A stretch of DNA of 64,000 bases from assembly GCF_003008535.1 (NCBI RefSeq), contig NZ_CP027666.1, forward strand, positions 992,001 to 1,056,000, written 5' to 3'. Made by a program: the position numbers and the translations under genes. Origin of the DNA: Ottowia oryzae. GTDB taxonomy: Bacteria > Pseudomonadota > Gammaproteobacteria > Burkholderiales > Burkholderiaceae_C. The notes under the pieces are model-generated. The model saw only the letters and a list, made by a program, of their open reading frames with translations, did no database searches and had not been told where the DNA came from. Positions 8,556 through 18,441 of this stretch are shown one piece after another (positions within the stretch are counted from its first letter, which is position 1; each line of letters opens with the position of its first letter).

Positions 8556-8622
8556 TTCATTGATCAGATCGCCCGCCAGCGCCCGTGGGTAAAGCGCTGG
8601 CAGCTATCTAATCGATAGTAAT
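8556..8622 (-). repeat. Dispersed palindromic repeat, copy 3
   Basis: On the minus strand: GATTAGATAGCTGCCAGCGC, a spacer, GGGCGCTGGCGGGCGATC. It lies directly downstream of serC, whose stop codon is at 8638-8640. Confidence 0.8.
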
Positions 8623-8637
8623 CGAGTCAGCTGCCGC

Positions 8638-9756
8638 TCAGGCCGCCATCTGCCCGTACGCCCATTCCACCCACGGCATCAGCGCGGCCACGTCGGCCGG
8701 GTCTACCGTGGCGCCGCACCAGATGCGCAGGCCGGCGGGGGCGTCTTTGTAGGCGTTGATGTCGTAGGCCACCCCTTCGGCTTCCAGCAGTTTGGCCAGC
8801 TGCTTGACCTTGTCGTCGGGCAGGTCCAGCGTCAGGCACACGCTGGTCCACGAGCGCGTCGCCTCGGTCTGCGCCAGAAAGTGCGCCCAGGGGTGCGTGG
8901 CGACAAAGTCTTCGATCACCTTCAGGCTGGCGCGGCTGCGCGCGATCAGCGCGGGCACGCCGCCCAGCTGGTCGGCCCAGGCCAGTGCGTCCAGGTAATC
9001 GGCCACGCACAGCATCGACGGCGTGTTGATCACGTCGCCCACGAAGATGCTTTCCATCAGCTTGCCGCCCGAGGTCATGCGGAAGATTTTCGGCATGGGC
9101 CAGGGCGGGGTGTAGCTTTCCAGCCGTTCAACGGCGCGGGGGCTGAGCACCAGCATGCCGTGCGCGCCTTCGCCGCCCAGCGCTTTTTGCCAGGAGAAGG
9201 TGGTCACGTCCAGCTTGTCCCACGGCAAATCCATGCTGAAGGCGGCGCTGGTGGCGTCGCACAGCGTCAGGCCTTGGCGGTCGGCGGCGATCCATTCGCC
9301 ATCTGGCACGCACACGCCGCTGGTCGTGCCGTTCCAGGCGAAGACCACGTCGCGCGCGCTGTCCACCTGCGACAGGTCGGGCAGGGCGCCGTAGGGCGCG
9401 GTGTACACGTTCAGGTCGCTCAGCTTGAGCTGGTCCTTCAAGTCCTTCACCCAGGTCAGACCGAACGTTTCCCAGCCCAGCACGTCCACGCCGCGCGGGC
9501 CCAGCAGCGACCACATGGCCATCTCCATCGCGCCCGTGTCCGACGCGGGCACGATGCCCACGCGAAAGCCCTCAGGCAGGCCCAGGATGCGCGCCGTTTC
9601 GCTGCACGCCAGGCCCAGCAGCTTCTTGCCCAGCGCCGAGCGGTGCGATCGGCCCAGCGCGGACACGTCCAGGTTGGCAAGGTCGTAGCCGGGGCGCTTG
9701 GCGCACGGGCCGGACGAAAAATGAGGGACGCGGGGGCGAACGGCGGGCTTATCCAT
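8638..9756 (-). CDS. serC: Phosphoserine transaminase
   Basis: 372-residue PLP enzyme converting 3-phosphohydroxypyruvate and glutamate to phosphoserine and 2-oxoglutarate in serine synthesis. The start VPHFSSGPCAKRPGY is typical of the alphaproteobacterial/actinobacterial-type SerC, distinct from the E. coli type. Further landmarks are ALGRSHRS, the PLP lysine segment TTFSWQKALGGEGAH, and RMTSGGKLMESIFVGDVINT. Start chosen at the ATG at 9756; a TTG three codons upstream is possible. It stands alone between a repeat and the divergent pyrF gene. Confidence 0.92.
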   Translation of the reverse strand: MDKPAVRPRVPHFSSGPCAKRPGYDLANLDVSALGRSHRSALGKKLLGLACSETARILGLPEGFRVGIVPASDTGAMEMAMWSLLGPRGVDVLGWETFGLTWVKDLKDQLKLSDLNVYTAPYGALPDLSQVDSARDVVFAWNGTTSGVCVPDGEWIAADRQGLTLCDATSAAFSMDLPWDKLDVTTFSWQKALGGEGAHGMLVLSPRAVERLESYTPPWPMPKIFRMTSGGKLMESIFVGDVINTPSMLCVADYLDALAWADQLGGVPALIARSRASLKVIEDFVATHPWAHFLAQTEATRSWTSVCLTLDLPDDKVKQLAKLLEAEGVAYDINAYKDAPAGLRIWCGATVDPADVAALMPWVEWAYGQMAA

Positions 9757-9879
9757 GGGGTGCAAAACTCAAAGCGCGGCCGCCCAGGTGAGCGGCCAAG
9801 CCCGCAATTTTAGGGCGCGCCCCATTTCGGCACGCCTTGCGGCGCCGAAAGCCCGGGCGGGCTACCTAGAATCGGCGGC

Positions 9880-10731
9880 ATGAACTTTCTCGATCAGTTG
9901 CGCGCGGCCGAAAGCCAGAACCAGTCCATGCTGTGCGTCGGCCTGGACCCGGAGCCCACCCGTTTTCCTGCCGGCATCGCGCGCGACCCGGAAGGCATCT
10001 ACGCCTTCTGCACCGCCATCGTCGAAGCCACGGCCGACCTGGCCATGGCCTTCAAGCCGCAGATCGCCTACTTCGCCGCGCACCGCGCCGAGGCGCAGCT
10101 GGAGCGGCTGATGCGCCGCATGCGCGAGATCGCCCCGCACGTGCCCATCATCCTGGACGCCAAGCGCGGCGACATCGGCAGCACCGCCGAGCAGTACGCC
10201 GCCGAGGCGTTCGACCGCTACGGCGCCGACGCCGTCACACTGTCACCCTTCATGGGCTTTGATTCGGTGCAGCCCTACCTGCGCTACAAGAACAAGGGCG
10301 CCTTCCTGCTGTGCCGCACCAGCAACCCCGGCGGCGACGATCTGCAAAACCAGCGCCTGGCCAGCGTGCAAGGCCAGCCGCTGCTGTACGAACACGTCGC
10401 CCGCCTGGCCCAAGGCCCCTGGAACCTGAACGGCCAGCTGGGCCTGGTGGTGGGCGCCACCTACCCGCAAGAGATCGAGCGCGTGCGCGCGCTGGCCCCC
10501 ACGCTGCCCCTGCTGATCCCCGGCGTGGGCGCGCAGGGCGGCGATGCGGCCGCCACCGTCAAGGCGGGCTGGCGCGGCGACGCGGCGGGTGCCACCACCG
10601 GCCCCGTCATCGTCAACAGCTCGCGCGCGATCTTGTACGCCAGCAGCGGCGCCGACTTTGCCGACGCGGCGCGCGCTGCGGCGCTGGCCACGCGCGCCAC
10701 GCTGCAGGCGGCGCGTGCCTCGGTGGGCTGA
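9880..10731 (+). CDS. pyrF: Orotidine 5'-phosphate decarboxylase (type 2)
   Basis: 283 residues. Decarboxylates OMP to UMP, the last step of pyrimidine synthesis. The catalytic signature DAKRGDIGST is present near residue 90. The N-terminus MLCVGLDPEPTRFP and the C-terminal LLIPGVGAQGGD (phosphate-binding loop) fit the longer type 2 subfamily (about 270-280 residues) of many Burkholderiales. The ATG at 9880 follows a promoter-sized gap after divergent serC. The stop codon touches a dispersed repeat. Confidence 0.95.
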   Translation: MNFLDQLRAAESQNQSMLCVGLDPEPTRFPAGIARDPEGIYAFCTAIVEATADLAMAFKPQIAYFAAHRAEAQLERLMRRMREIAPHVPIILDAKRGDIGSTAEQYAAEAFDRYGADAVTLSPFMGFDSVQPYLRYKNKGAFLLCRTSNPGGDDLQNQRLASVQGQPLLYEHVARLAQGPWNLNGQLGLVVGATYPQEIERVRALAPTLPLLIPGVGAQGGDAAATVKAGWRGDAAGATTGPVIVNSSRAILYASSGADFADAARAAALATRATLQAARASVG

Positions 10732-10790
10732 TTATTCAAAATTGATAGCTGTCAGCGCACATGGGGTAAGCGCTGAAGGCGGTTTTCTTA
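10731..10790 (+). repeat. Dispersed palindromic repeat, copy 4
   Basis: Reads ATTATTCAAAATTGATAGC, then TGTCAGCGC, spacer, AGCGCTGAAGGCGGTTTT. Begins at the last base of the pyrF stop codon. The hairpin followed by a T-run could also end pyrF transcription. Confidence 0.85.
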
Positions 10791-10924
10791 TCCAATCGCG
10801 GATGAGCCTGGCATGGCGGTGCCGCGCATGGCGCATGGGCGCAGTCACGGTGCGGCGGTAGGCCGCATGGCGACCACGTTGCGCGCGGCCGCAGCGGCCT
10901 TCACGCCCACGGCTCGACCAGCGC

Positions 10925-12154
10925 CTACAGCGCCCGCTGGTCAGGCTCGTATGGCATGACCAGGCTGGCGCGTGCCACGGCCTGGCGCGCCATCGCCCGG
11001 AAGGGTTCGGCCTTCTCCGGCGATGCGGCAGCCAGGCCTTCCAGCGCCTTGCACAGGCGCGTCATGACCTCGATCGCCGTGGCACCGTCGCGGGCCACGG
11101 CGCGGAAGGCGTCCTCCACCATGTCGTCCAGCGACGGCTGGGGCATGAAGACGCGCCCTTCGTCGTTACGGTCGATGCTGGCGGCTTGGTCGGCATCCTC
11201 GGCAGGCGCGAGGATCGAGAAAAACACCCGCTGCAAGGCGTTGATCGCGTCGATCGCGGTGCCGTAGTCGTTGCTGGTTGGCGGCAGCGCGCGGCACGCG
11301 ATTTCGGACAGGGCGATCAGGCCCAGGCGTGGGTCGTGGTCGAACATCCTTCGCGGGTTCAGCTCGAACGCGCTGGCCCAGGCGGCTTGATCGGCGTCGT
11401 CTGGCGCATCGCCGGTCACCCACAGCAGCGGGCGATTCGGGTGCACCAAGGTACCCGGCAGGGCGACCACGTGCACGTTCACCTCGTGCTGGCGCGCCCT
11501 GGCCTGCAGCGCCTTGACGTTGATCTGCGTGACGTAGCCGGGCGCGGCGGTGTAGATGGCGTGGGCGCCCGGCGGGATCGCCGTGGCCGGGCGCGCGCCC
11601 AGATGCGGCGAGCGGCGGAACTCCCCGATGGCCGCCAGCGTCGCGCTTTCCACGCGGTTGATGGTGTCTGACGTGCGGCCAAAGCCCGTGATGTGCGAAA
11701 TCCACCGCAGCAGCGTGATCGCGATCAGCAGCACCACGGCCAGCGTGCCCACGAAGAGGATGAGCCGCCCGCGCTCGCCGTAGTACCCGGTAGACAACGC
11801 AATGATGCCGACGATGGAGAAAAGAAAGGCGCCCAGGAAAGTTGACAGCGCTTCTTGCGACGTGGAATCGGCCATCAGCAGCTGCGTGGATCGCGGCGTG
11901 GCCTGCGACGCGCCGGAATACGCGCCGACCATCGTCGTGAGTGAAAACGTGGTCACCGCCAGCATCGAGGCCGCCAGAATCTGGAGGATGGAGCCGACCG
12001 CGTCCTGCCCCACGTTGGACTCAAACCCGTCGGGCAGCAACGGCGCCAGAAACCGCGCCACCAGCGCCAGCAACACACCGCAGATGCTGTAGACGACCGA
12101 GCGGAACCAGATGCGCCGCGTGAGCTTTTTCAACCAGAATCGCCAAGCGTTCAT
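10925..12154 (-). CDS. DUF2254 family membrane protein
   Basis: 409 residues, DUF2254 family, of unknown function. The N-terminal half carries four hydrophobic segments: near residues 17-37, LQILAASMLAVTTFSLTTMV, FLGAFLFSIVGIIAL and LILFVGTLAVVLLIAI. The C-terminal half is soluble and includes the family-typical APGYVTQIN and NDYGTAIDAINAL segments. It stands alone on the minus strand, convergent with pyrF. No function beyond inner-membrane location can be proposed. Confidence 0.88.
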   Translation of the reverse strand: MNAWRFWLKKLTRRIWFRSVVYSICGVLLALVARFLAPLLPDGFESNVGQDAVGSILQILAASMLAVTTFSLTTMVGAYSGASQATPRSTQLLMADSTSQEALSTFLGAFLFSIVGIIALSTGYYGERGRLILFVGTLAVVLLIAITLLRWISHITGFGRTSDTINRVESATLAAIGEFRRSPHLGARPATAIPPGAHAIYTAAPGYVTQINVKALQARARQHEVNVHVVALPGTLVHPNRPLLWVTGDAPDDADQAAWASAFELNPRRMFDHDPRLGLIALSEIACRALPPTSNDYGTAIDAINALQRVFFSILAPAEDADQAASIDRNDEGRVFMPQPSLDDMVEDAFRAVARDGATAIEVMTRLCKALEGLAAASPEKAEPFRAMARQAVARASLVMPYEPDQRAL

Positions 12155-12333
12155 GCGCTTCCTCCTGCGGGGAATATAGCCCGCGCATGCCGGCCGCTGG
12201 CATGGCGCGGGCAGCCTGCATCAGGCGCGGGTGGTGCGTACCCGAAGGCGCGCCACTGAACGGGAAGCAGGATGCGGGAAGGGCGGCTCGGCCAGCGCCC
12301 GCGCGGCGCCAGCCCAAGGCACGGCAGGCCGCG

Positions 12334-13005
12334 TCAGCGCTGCACGCGCGCCGCTTCGTACAAGGGCATCACGCGCGGCACGCTGGCTTGCAGCGCGGCG
12401 ATGCGGTCGGCCGATGCCGGGTGGGTCGACATGAAGGCCGGGCCGCCTCCGCCGCCCAGCTGCGCCATCTTCTGCCACAGCGTGACGGCCGCGCGCGGGT
12501 CGTAACCGGCGCGGGCGGCCAATTCCAGGCCGTACAGGTCGGCCTCGCTCTCCATGCTGCGCGAAAAGGGCAAATCCAGCGCCAGCTGCTTGCCCATGCT
12601 GGCCATCTGCGTGGCGCCGCTGCCCAGGCCCAGCAAGGCGCCGCCGATCGACACGGCCAGGTCGCCCGCGGCCGATTGCGACATCTTCTCGCGCGAATGC
12701 TCGCGCAGCGCATGCGCCATCTCGTGGCCCATCACGGCGGCGATCTCGTCGTCGGTCAGCTTCAGCTTGCGGATCAGGCCGGTGTAGAAGGTGATCTTGC
12801 CGCCCGCCATCACGTGCGCGTTGACGGTGTCTTCGTTGATCAGCACCAGCTGCCACGGCCAGCGGGCGGCGTCGGGCCGAAACGTGGCCACCTGCGGCAC
12901 CAGCCGCTGCATGACCTTGTACACGCGCTGGTATTCCGGCCCGCTGGTGATCAGCGTGCCGTCTTTGCGCGCTTCGGCGTTCTGCTCGTTGTAGTACTGC
13001 AGCGA
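12334..13005 (-). pseudogene. M48-family zinc metallopeptidase, 5'-truncated
   Basis: The frame encodes the C-terminal two-thirds of an M48 (LoiP/BepA-like) periplasmic or lipoprotein peptidase. The zinc motif HEMAH is intact, with the third-ligand segment SMESEADLYGLELAARAGYDP downstream. Homology-like sequence continues upstream of the first ATG (12924) as QYYNEQNAEARKDGTLITSG. It then meets an in-frame TAG at 13006-13008 where a signal peptide should lie. Without a signal sequence the product would not be exported, so the gene is probably inactive. The sequence upstream belongs to an unrelated truncated gene, pointing to a deletion. Confidence 0.72.
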
Positions 13006-13587
13006 CTACTGGCCAAGGGTGGGCACCGAAGTCGGTGGCGTGTTCCCGAGTGTGTAGCGCACTTCGCCGACCAATTGGCGGGGGGTGAAGTTGGATGTCA
13101 GGCTAACGTCCGCTCCTGTTCCTTCAAGCACCCGCAGGTTGGCGTCCTACGCGACGGTGGTGACCCCTGGCGTGCCCGCGCCATTGGCGTACCCGATAGA
13201 GATGGAGTTGACAGTCGAGCGAATCATGAACGCGTAGGTGTCACCGGCTGGCACGGGCGCGCTCAAGGCCAACGGAATGCTGTAGACGGTGCCCGACACC
13301 GCAGAAAAACTCGCGGTGGTGCCCAGCAACGTCCAACCTGAGGTACTGCTCGTGTGCCCGACATGTGAGCCGCTGCGGCCCCATATTTCGATTGAGGTAG
13401 TGCCCGAGCTGTTCATGTTGGTCGACAAGCCGGTGACGGTGAGCGCGTTGACGGCCTGCACGTCAAACATGAGGACGCTTTGGCTATTGTTGGAAGGGCC
13501 GGGCGCGACAACGGCCTGCGCCCAGGCTGCAGCGCTGAGCGCCCAGGCGGCGGCCATCAAGGCGAAACGTGCGATCCAGCGGGTCAT
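13006..13587 (-). pseudogene. IPTL-CTERM-type secreted protein, 3'-truncated with internal stop
   Basis: Starts with a signal peptide (MTRWIARFALMAAAWALSAAAWAQA) after which a beta-rich, Ser/Thr-rich exoprotein follows. An in-frame TAG at 13147-13149 interrupts it. Beyond it the same frame continues with VLEGTGADVSLTSNFTPR and ends at NTPPTSVPTLGQ, then TAG at 13006. VPTL is the opening of an IPTL-CTERM sorting signal, but the transmembrane helix and basic tail that should follow are absent and M48 peptidase sequence follows in the same frame. Two lesions therefore disable it. The call rests on motif recognition by eye. Confidence 0.6.
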
Positions 13588-13792
13588 GGGTGGCTTGTCC
13601 TGTCGAAGATGGGCGGAGGCTGTGCGAAAAGGCGCAGCGAAGTGGCGCCCAAGCCACACAATTGTAAGTCAATGTTCCGCTGAATACCTTAGAACAAACG
13701 ACATATTGACGGATGGTGCATGCGCTGATCCGCCTGGAATCGCTCAAAGGCCGGTTGACGGCCCCTGTCGTGCGGCGTGGAGGCTGGCAAGC

Positions 13793-16786
13793 CTAGGGCA
13801 GGCGCAGATAAGGCCGCAGGTAATGCCCGGTGTGGCTGGCCGGGTTGGCGGCCACCTGCTCTGGCGTGCCTTGCACCACCACGGTGCCACCGCCGGCGCC
13901 GCCTTCGGGGCCCATGTCGATCAGCCAGTCGGCGGTCTTGATGACGTCCAGGTTGTGTTCGATCACCACGATGGTGTTGCCCGCGTCGCGCAACTGTTGC
14001 AGCACTTTCAGCAGCAGCTCGATGTCGGCAAAGTGCAGGCCGGTGGTGGGCTCGTCCAGCACGTACAGGGTGCGGCCCGTGTCGCGCTTGCTCAGCTCCA
14101 GCGCCAGCTTCACGCGCTGGGCTTCGCCGCCCGACAGCGTGGTCGCGCTCTGGCCCAGGGTGACGTAGGAGAGGCCCACGTCCAGCAGGGTTTGCAGCTT
14201 GCGCGCCAGCGTGGGCTGGTCCTTGAAGAAGGCGTGCGCTTCTTCCACCGTCATTTGCAGGATCTGGGCGATGTTGCGGCCCTTCCACTGCACTTCCAGC
14301 GTTTCGCGGTTGTAGCGCTGGCCGTGGCACACGTCGCAGGGCACGTACACGTCGGGCAGGAAGTGCATTTCCACCTTCACCACGCCGTCACCCTGGCAGG
14401 CTTCGCAACGGCCGCCGCCGCTGCTTTGCGGCACGTTGAAGGAAAAGCGCCCGGGGCCGTAGCCGCGCTCGCGCGCCATGGGCACTTCGGCCATCAGGTC
14501 ACGGATCGGCGTGAAAAGGCCGGTGTAGGTGGCGGGGTTGCTGCGCGGGGTGCGGCCGATGGGGCTTTGGTCCACCGCGATCACCTTGTCGAACTGCTCG
14601 AGCCCCTCGATCGCCTCGTGCGGGGCGGCCTCGGCGTGCGCGCGGTGGATGGTGTGCGCCGCGGCGGTGTACAGCGTGTCGTTGACCAGCGTGGATTTGC
14701 CCGAGCCGGACACGCCCGTCACGCAGGTCAGCAGGCCCACCGGGAAGTCGACGCTGACGTTCTTGAGGTTGTTGCCGCTGGCGCCCACGATGCGGATGCG
14801 CCCTTCGATTTCAGGCAAAACACCGTCCTGGCGCCCGTCCGGTGTGCGCTGGCTGCTATCGTTTGAATAGCTTGGCGCGCGCCGCTTCGGAATGTCGATG
14901 CGCCGCTCGCCGCGCAAGAACTGGCCCGTCACCGACTTGGGCGACGCCGCCACTTCGTCGAACGTGCCCTGCGCCATGACCTGCCCGCCGTGCACGCCCG
15001 CGCCGGGGCCCATGTCGATCAGCTGGTCGGCCGCGCGCATCATGTCTTCGTCGTGCTCGACCACCAGCACGCTGTTGCCCAGGTCGCGCAGGTGCTGCAG
15101 CGTGCCGATCAGGCGGTCGTTGTCGCGCTGGTGCAGGCCGATGCTGGGCTCATCCAGCACGTACATCACGCCCGTGAGGCCGCTGCCGATCTGGCTGGCC
15201 AGGCGGATGCGCTGCGATTCGCCGCCCGAAAGCGTGTCGGCGCTGCGGTCCAGGCTCAGGTAATTCAGGCCCACGTCGTTCAGGAAGCGCAGGCGGTTGC
15301 CGATCTCGCGCACCACCTTGTCGGCGATCTCGGCCTTGGCGCCGTCCAGCTGCAGCGTGTCGAAGTAGTGCTTGGCCTCGCCCAGCGTGACGTGGCTGAC
15401 TTCAAAGATGGCGCGGCGCTGCTCGCCTTCGCCCACGAACACGTTGCGCGCCTCGCGCCGCAGCCGCGTGCCGCCGCAGTCGGGGCAGGGTTGCTGGCCG
15501 CGGTAGCGCGCCAATTCTTCGCGCACCACGGTCGAATCGGTTTCGCGGTAGCGGCGCACCATGTTGGGCAGCACGCCTTCAAAGGGGTGCTTCTTGCTGA
15601 CCTGCTTGCCGGCCTGCGCGCCGCTGTCGAAGGTGTAGGCGAACTTGATTGCCTCGTCGCCCGAGCCGTGCAGCACCACCTGCTGCACCTTGGCGGGCAG
15701 GTCTTCAAACGGCGTATCAACGTCGAACTTGTAGTGCTTGGCCAGCCCTTCGATCAGCGCAAAGTAGTAGCCGTTGCGCCGGTCCCAGCCCTTGATGGCG
15801 CCACTGGCCAGGCTGAGCGAGGGGAAGGCCACCACGCGCTCGGGGTCGAAATGGTCGGTCACGCCCAGGCCGTCGCAGGTCGGGCAGGCGCCAGCGGGCG
15901 CGTTGAATGAGAACAGGCGCGGCTCCAGCTCAGGGATGGAGTAGCCGCACACCGGGCAGGCGAACTTGCTGTTGAACAGGTGTTCCTTGCCGCTGTCCAT
16001 CTCCAGCGCGATGGCGCGCCCGTCGGCCACGCGCAGCGCGGCTTCAAAGCTGTCGGCCAGGCGCGAGCGCATGTCCTCGCGCACCTTCAGCCGGTCGATG
16101 ACCACGTCGATGTCGTGCTTTTCGGCCTTTTTCAGCGTGGGCAGCTCGGTCGCATCGACGATTTGGCCGTCGATACGAAAGCGCACGTAGCCCTGCGCCT
16201 GCATCTGCTCGAACAGCTCGGTGAATTCGCCCTTCTTGTCGCGCGCCACGGGCGCCAGGATCATCAACTTGGTGTCTTCGGGCAGCGCCAGCACGTGGTC
16301 CACCATCTGGCTGACGGTTTGCACCGTGAGCGGCAGGTGGTGGTCGGGGCAGTACGGCGTGCCCGCGCGCGCGAACAGCAAGCGCAGGTAGTCGTGGATT
16401 TCGGTCACCGTGCCCACGGTAGAGCGCGGGTTGTGGCTGGTGGCCTTCTGCTCGATGGCGATGGCGGGCGACAGGCCCTCGATCAGATCCACATCGGGCT
16501 TATCCATCAGCTGCAGAAACTGCCGCGCGTAGGCAGACAAGCTTTCCACATAGCGGCGCTGCCCCTCGGCGTACAGCGTGTCAAAGGCCAGCGACGACTT
16601 GCCCGAGCCGGACAGCCCGGTGATCACCACCAGCTGGTTGCGTGGCAGGTCGATGTCGATGTTCTTCAGGTTGTGGGTGCGCGCCCCGCGGATGCTGATG
16701 CGCGGCTCGCGCAGGGCCTGCGCAAGCGATCGGGTCGGTTCTTCGGCGCCGCCGCGGGCGTCGATGGGCAAAGGGTCTCTTAGCAC
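13793..16786 (-). CDS. uvrA: Excinuclease ABC subunit A
   Basis: About 997 residues. DNA-damage recognition ATPase of nucleotide excision repair; loads UvrB. Both ABC ATPase modules are visible: Walker A GLSGSGKSS and GVSGSGKST, signature LSGGES and LSGGEA, and zinc-finger cysteines (CPVCGYS, CEACQGDG and CDVCHGQ). Conserved sequence begins at ISIRGARTHNLKN. The GTG at 16786 is the likeliest start, with TTG 16771 as an alternative; the frame is open to 17053 but that part looks non-coding. A dispersed repeat is inserted in frame at 14814-14876, just before the second ATPase module. Confidence 0.93.
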   Translation of the reverse strand: MLRDPLPIDARGGAEEPTRSLAQALREPRISIRGARTHNLKNIDIDLPRNQLVVITGLSGSGKSSLAFDTLYAEGQRRYVESLSAYARQFLQLMDKPDVDLIEGLSPAIAIEQKATSHNPRSTVGTVTEIHDYLRLLFARAGTPYCPDHHLPLTVQTVSQMVDHVLALPEDTKLMILAPVARDKKGEFTELFEQMQAQGYVRFRIDGQIVDATELPTLKKAEKHDIDVVIDRLKVREDMRSRLADSFEAALRVADGRAIALEMDSGKEHLFNSKFACPVCGYSIPELEPRLFSFNAPAGACPTCDGLGVTDHFDPERVVAFPSLSLASGAIKGWDRRNGYYFALIEGLAKHYKFDVDTPFEDLPAKVQQVVLHGSGDEAIKFAYTFDSGAQAGKQVSKKHPFEGVLPNMVRRYRETDSTVVREELARYRGQQPCPDCGGTRLRREARNVFVGEGEQRRAIFEVSHVTLGEAKHYFDTLQLDGAKAEIADKVVREIGNRLRFLNDVGLNYLSLDRSADTLSGGESQRIRLASQIGSGLTGVMYVLDEPSIGLHQRDNDRLIGTLQHLRDLGNSVLVVEHDEDMMRAADQLIDMGPGAGVHGGQVMAQGTFDEVAASPKSVTGQFLRGERRIDIPKRRAPSYSNDSSQRTPDGRQDGVLPEIEGRIRIVGASGNNLKNVSVDFPVGLLTCVTGVSGSGKSTLVNDTLYTAAAHTIHRAHAEAAPHEAIEGLEQFDKVIAVDQSPIGRTPRSNPATYTGLFTPIRDLMAEVPMARERGYGPGRFSFNVPQSSGGGRCEACQGDGVVKVEMHFLPDVYVPCDVCHGQRYNRETLEVQWKGRNIAQILQMTVEEAHAFFKDQPTLARKLQTLLDVGLSYVTLGQSATTLSGGEAQRVKLALELSKRDTGRTLYVLDEPTTGLHFADIELLLKVLQQLRDAGNTIVVIEHNLDVIKTADWLIDMGPEGGAGGGTVVVQGTPEQVAANPASHTGHYLRPYLRLP
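14814..14876 (-). repeat. Dispersed palindromic repeat, copy 5, inside uvrA
   Basis: On the minus (coding) strand: GCTATTCAAACGATAGC, AGCCAGCGC, spacer, GGGCGCCAGGACGGTGTTTT. It is translated in frame as about 20 residues (SNDSSQRTPDGRQDGVLPE) in the linker before the second ATP-binding module. E. coli UvrA has a shorter linker there. Confidence 0.85.
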
Positions 16787-17076
16787 GGATGGGTCCCCAA
16801 AGGGCAACCCAGCATTATCGGCGCTGCGGCACTTTCGCGCAGATGGGGCGCTGGTCGCTGAATGCGGGCGTGGCCAGGCGGCTGGGCAGGGTAGGCGCGG
16901 CGCAAACTGGCACGCGGTATCGGCGCGCGCCGGGGCGGGCCCCGGACAGGCGTAGAGTACGCACCCACGTCCAGGACATTCGGGGCACGGAAGACGGATT
17001 GATGCCGCACCTGCGGCGCTGTACCCCGCCCAGACGCTGCATTGATCCATCACAAAACCAAAGCGGAGATTTCCCC

Positions 17077-18417
17077 ATGTTGACTGCCGAAGAACTGGAA
17101 GCCTCGGCCCACGCGCCCCGCCATTTGCCCTGGTACAAGGTGCTTTATGTCCAGGTGCTGATTGCCATCGTCCTGGGCATCTTGCTGGGGCAGTTCTGGC
17201 CCAGCCTGGGCGAGCAGATGAAGCCGCTGGGCGATGCCTTCATCAAACTGGTCAAGATGATCATCGCGCCGGTGATCTTTCTCACCGTGGTCACCGGCAT
17301 CGCCGGCATGAGCAACATGCGCGCCGTGGGCCGCGTGGCGGGCAAGGCCATGGCGTACTTCCTCACCTTCTCGACGCTGGCGCTGATCATCGGCATGATC
17401 GTGGCCAACACGCTGCAGCCTGGCCACGGCATGCACATCGACCCGGCTTCGCTGGATGCGTCCAAGGTCACTACGTACGTCAACAAGGCGCACGATTCGA
17501 CCATCACCGGCTTCTTGATGAACATCATCCCCGAGACGCTGGTCAGCCCGCTGGTGGGGGGCGACATCCTGCAGGTGCTGTTCATCGCGATCCTGTTTGG
17601 CGTTTCGCTGGCCATGGTGGGCGACCGTGGCGCGCCGGTATTCAACCTGCTTAACGCGCTGGCAGTGCCGGTGTTCAAGGTCGTCGCCATCCTGATGCGC
17701 TTTGCGCCCATCGGCGCGTTCGGCGCGATGGCCTTCACCATCGGCAAGTACGGCATCCACTCCATCGGCAACCTGGCCTACCTGGTGGCCACGTTCTACG
17801 TCACCTCGCTGCTGTTCGTGCTGGTGGTGCTGGGCGCCGTGGCGCGCGCGTGCGGCTTCTCCATCCTCAAGCTGATCCGCTACCTCAAGGATGAGCTGCT
17901 GCTGGTGCTGGGCACCAGCTCGTCGGAATCTGCCCTGCCCAACCTGATGCACAAGATGGAAGCGGCCGGCTGCGGCAAGCCGGTCGTGGGCCTGGTGATC
18001 CCCATGGGCTATTCGTTCAACCTGGACGGCACCAACATCTACATGACGCTGGCGGCGCTGTTCATCGCGCAGGCGCTGGACATCCAGCTCACCCTCACGC
18101 ACCAGATCGTGCTGCTGCTGGTGGCCATGCTCAGCTCCAAAGGCGCAGCGGGTGTCACGGGCGCGGGTTTCATCACCCTGGCAGCCACGCTGGCGGTGGT
18201 GCCCGAGGTGCCAGTGGCCGGCATGGCGCTGATCCTGGGGGTGGACCGCTTCATGTCCGAATGCCGTTCGCTGACCAACTTCGTGGGCAACGCCGTGGCC
18301 ACGGTGGTGGTTTCCAAATGGGACAAGCAGCTGGATACCGCCCGCCTGAATGAGGTGCTGAACAACCCCGGCCTGGTGCGAGAACCAGCGCTGCAAGCCG
18401 CGTCGGCCGCCGACTGA
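17077..18417 (+). CDS. dctA: C4-dicarboxylate:cation symporter
   Basis: 446-residue inner-membrane transporter of the dicarboxylate/amino acid:cation symporter family, importing succinate, fumarate and malate. Recognised by LGEQMKPLGDAFIKLVKMII, the serine-rich re-entrant loop GTSSSESALPNL, and GYSFNLDGTNIYMTLAALFI in the transport core; eight membrane helices are expected. ATG 17077 is preceded by GCGGAG. It is divergent from uvrA across about 290 bases. The hairpin terminator at 18442 follows it. Glutamate transport (GltP-like) is a less likely alternative. Confidence 0.9.
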   Translation: MLTAEELEASAHAPRHLPWYKVLYVQVLIAIVLGILLGQFWPSLGEQMKPLGDAFIKLVKMIIAPVIFLTVVTGIAGMSNMRAVGRVAGKAMAYFLTFSTLALIIGMIVANTLQPGHGMHIDPASLDASKVTTYVNKAHDSTITGFLMNIIPETLVSPLVGGDILQVLFIAILFGVSLAMVGDRGAPVFNLLNALAVPVFKVVAILMRFAPIGAFGAMAFTIGKYGIHSIGNLAYLVATFYVTSLLFVLVVLGAVARACGFSILKLIRYLKDELLLVLGTSSSESALPNLMHKMEAAGCGKPVVGLVIPMGYSFNLDGTNIYMTLAALFIAQALDIQLTLTHQIVLLLVAMLSSKGAAGVTGAGFITLAATLAVVPEVPVAGMALILGVDRFMSECRSLTNFVGNAVATVVVSKWDKQLDTARLNEVLNNPGLVREPALQAASAAD

Positions 18418-18441
18418 GGCCGAGGCGCCGCTCAAAAAACC

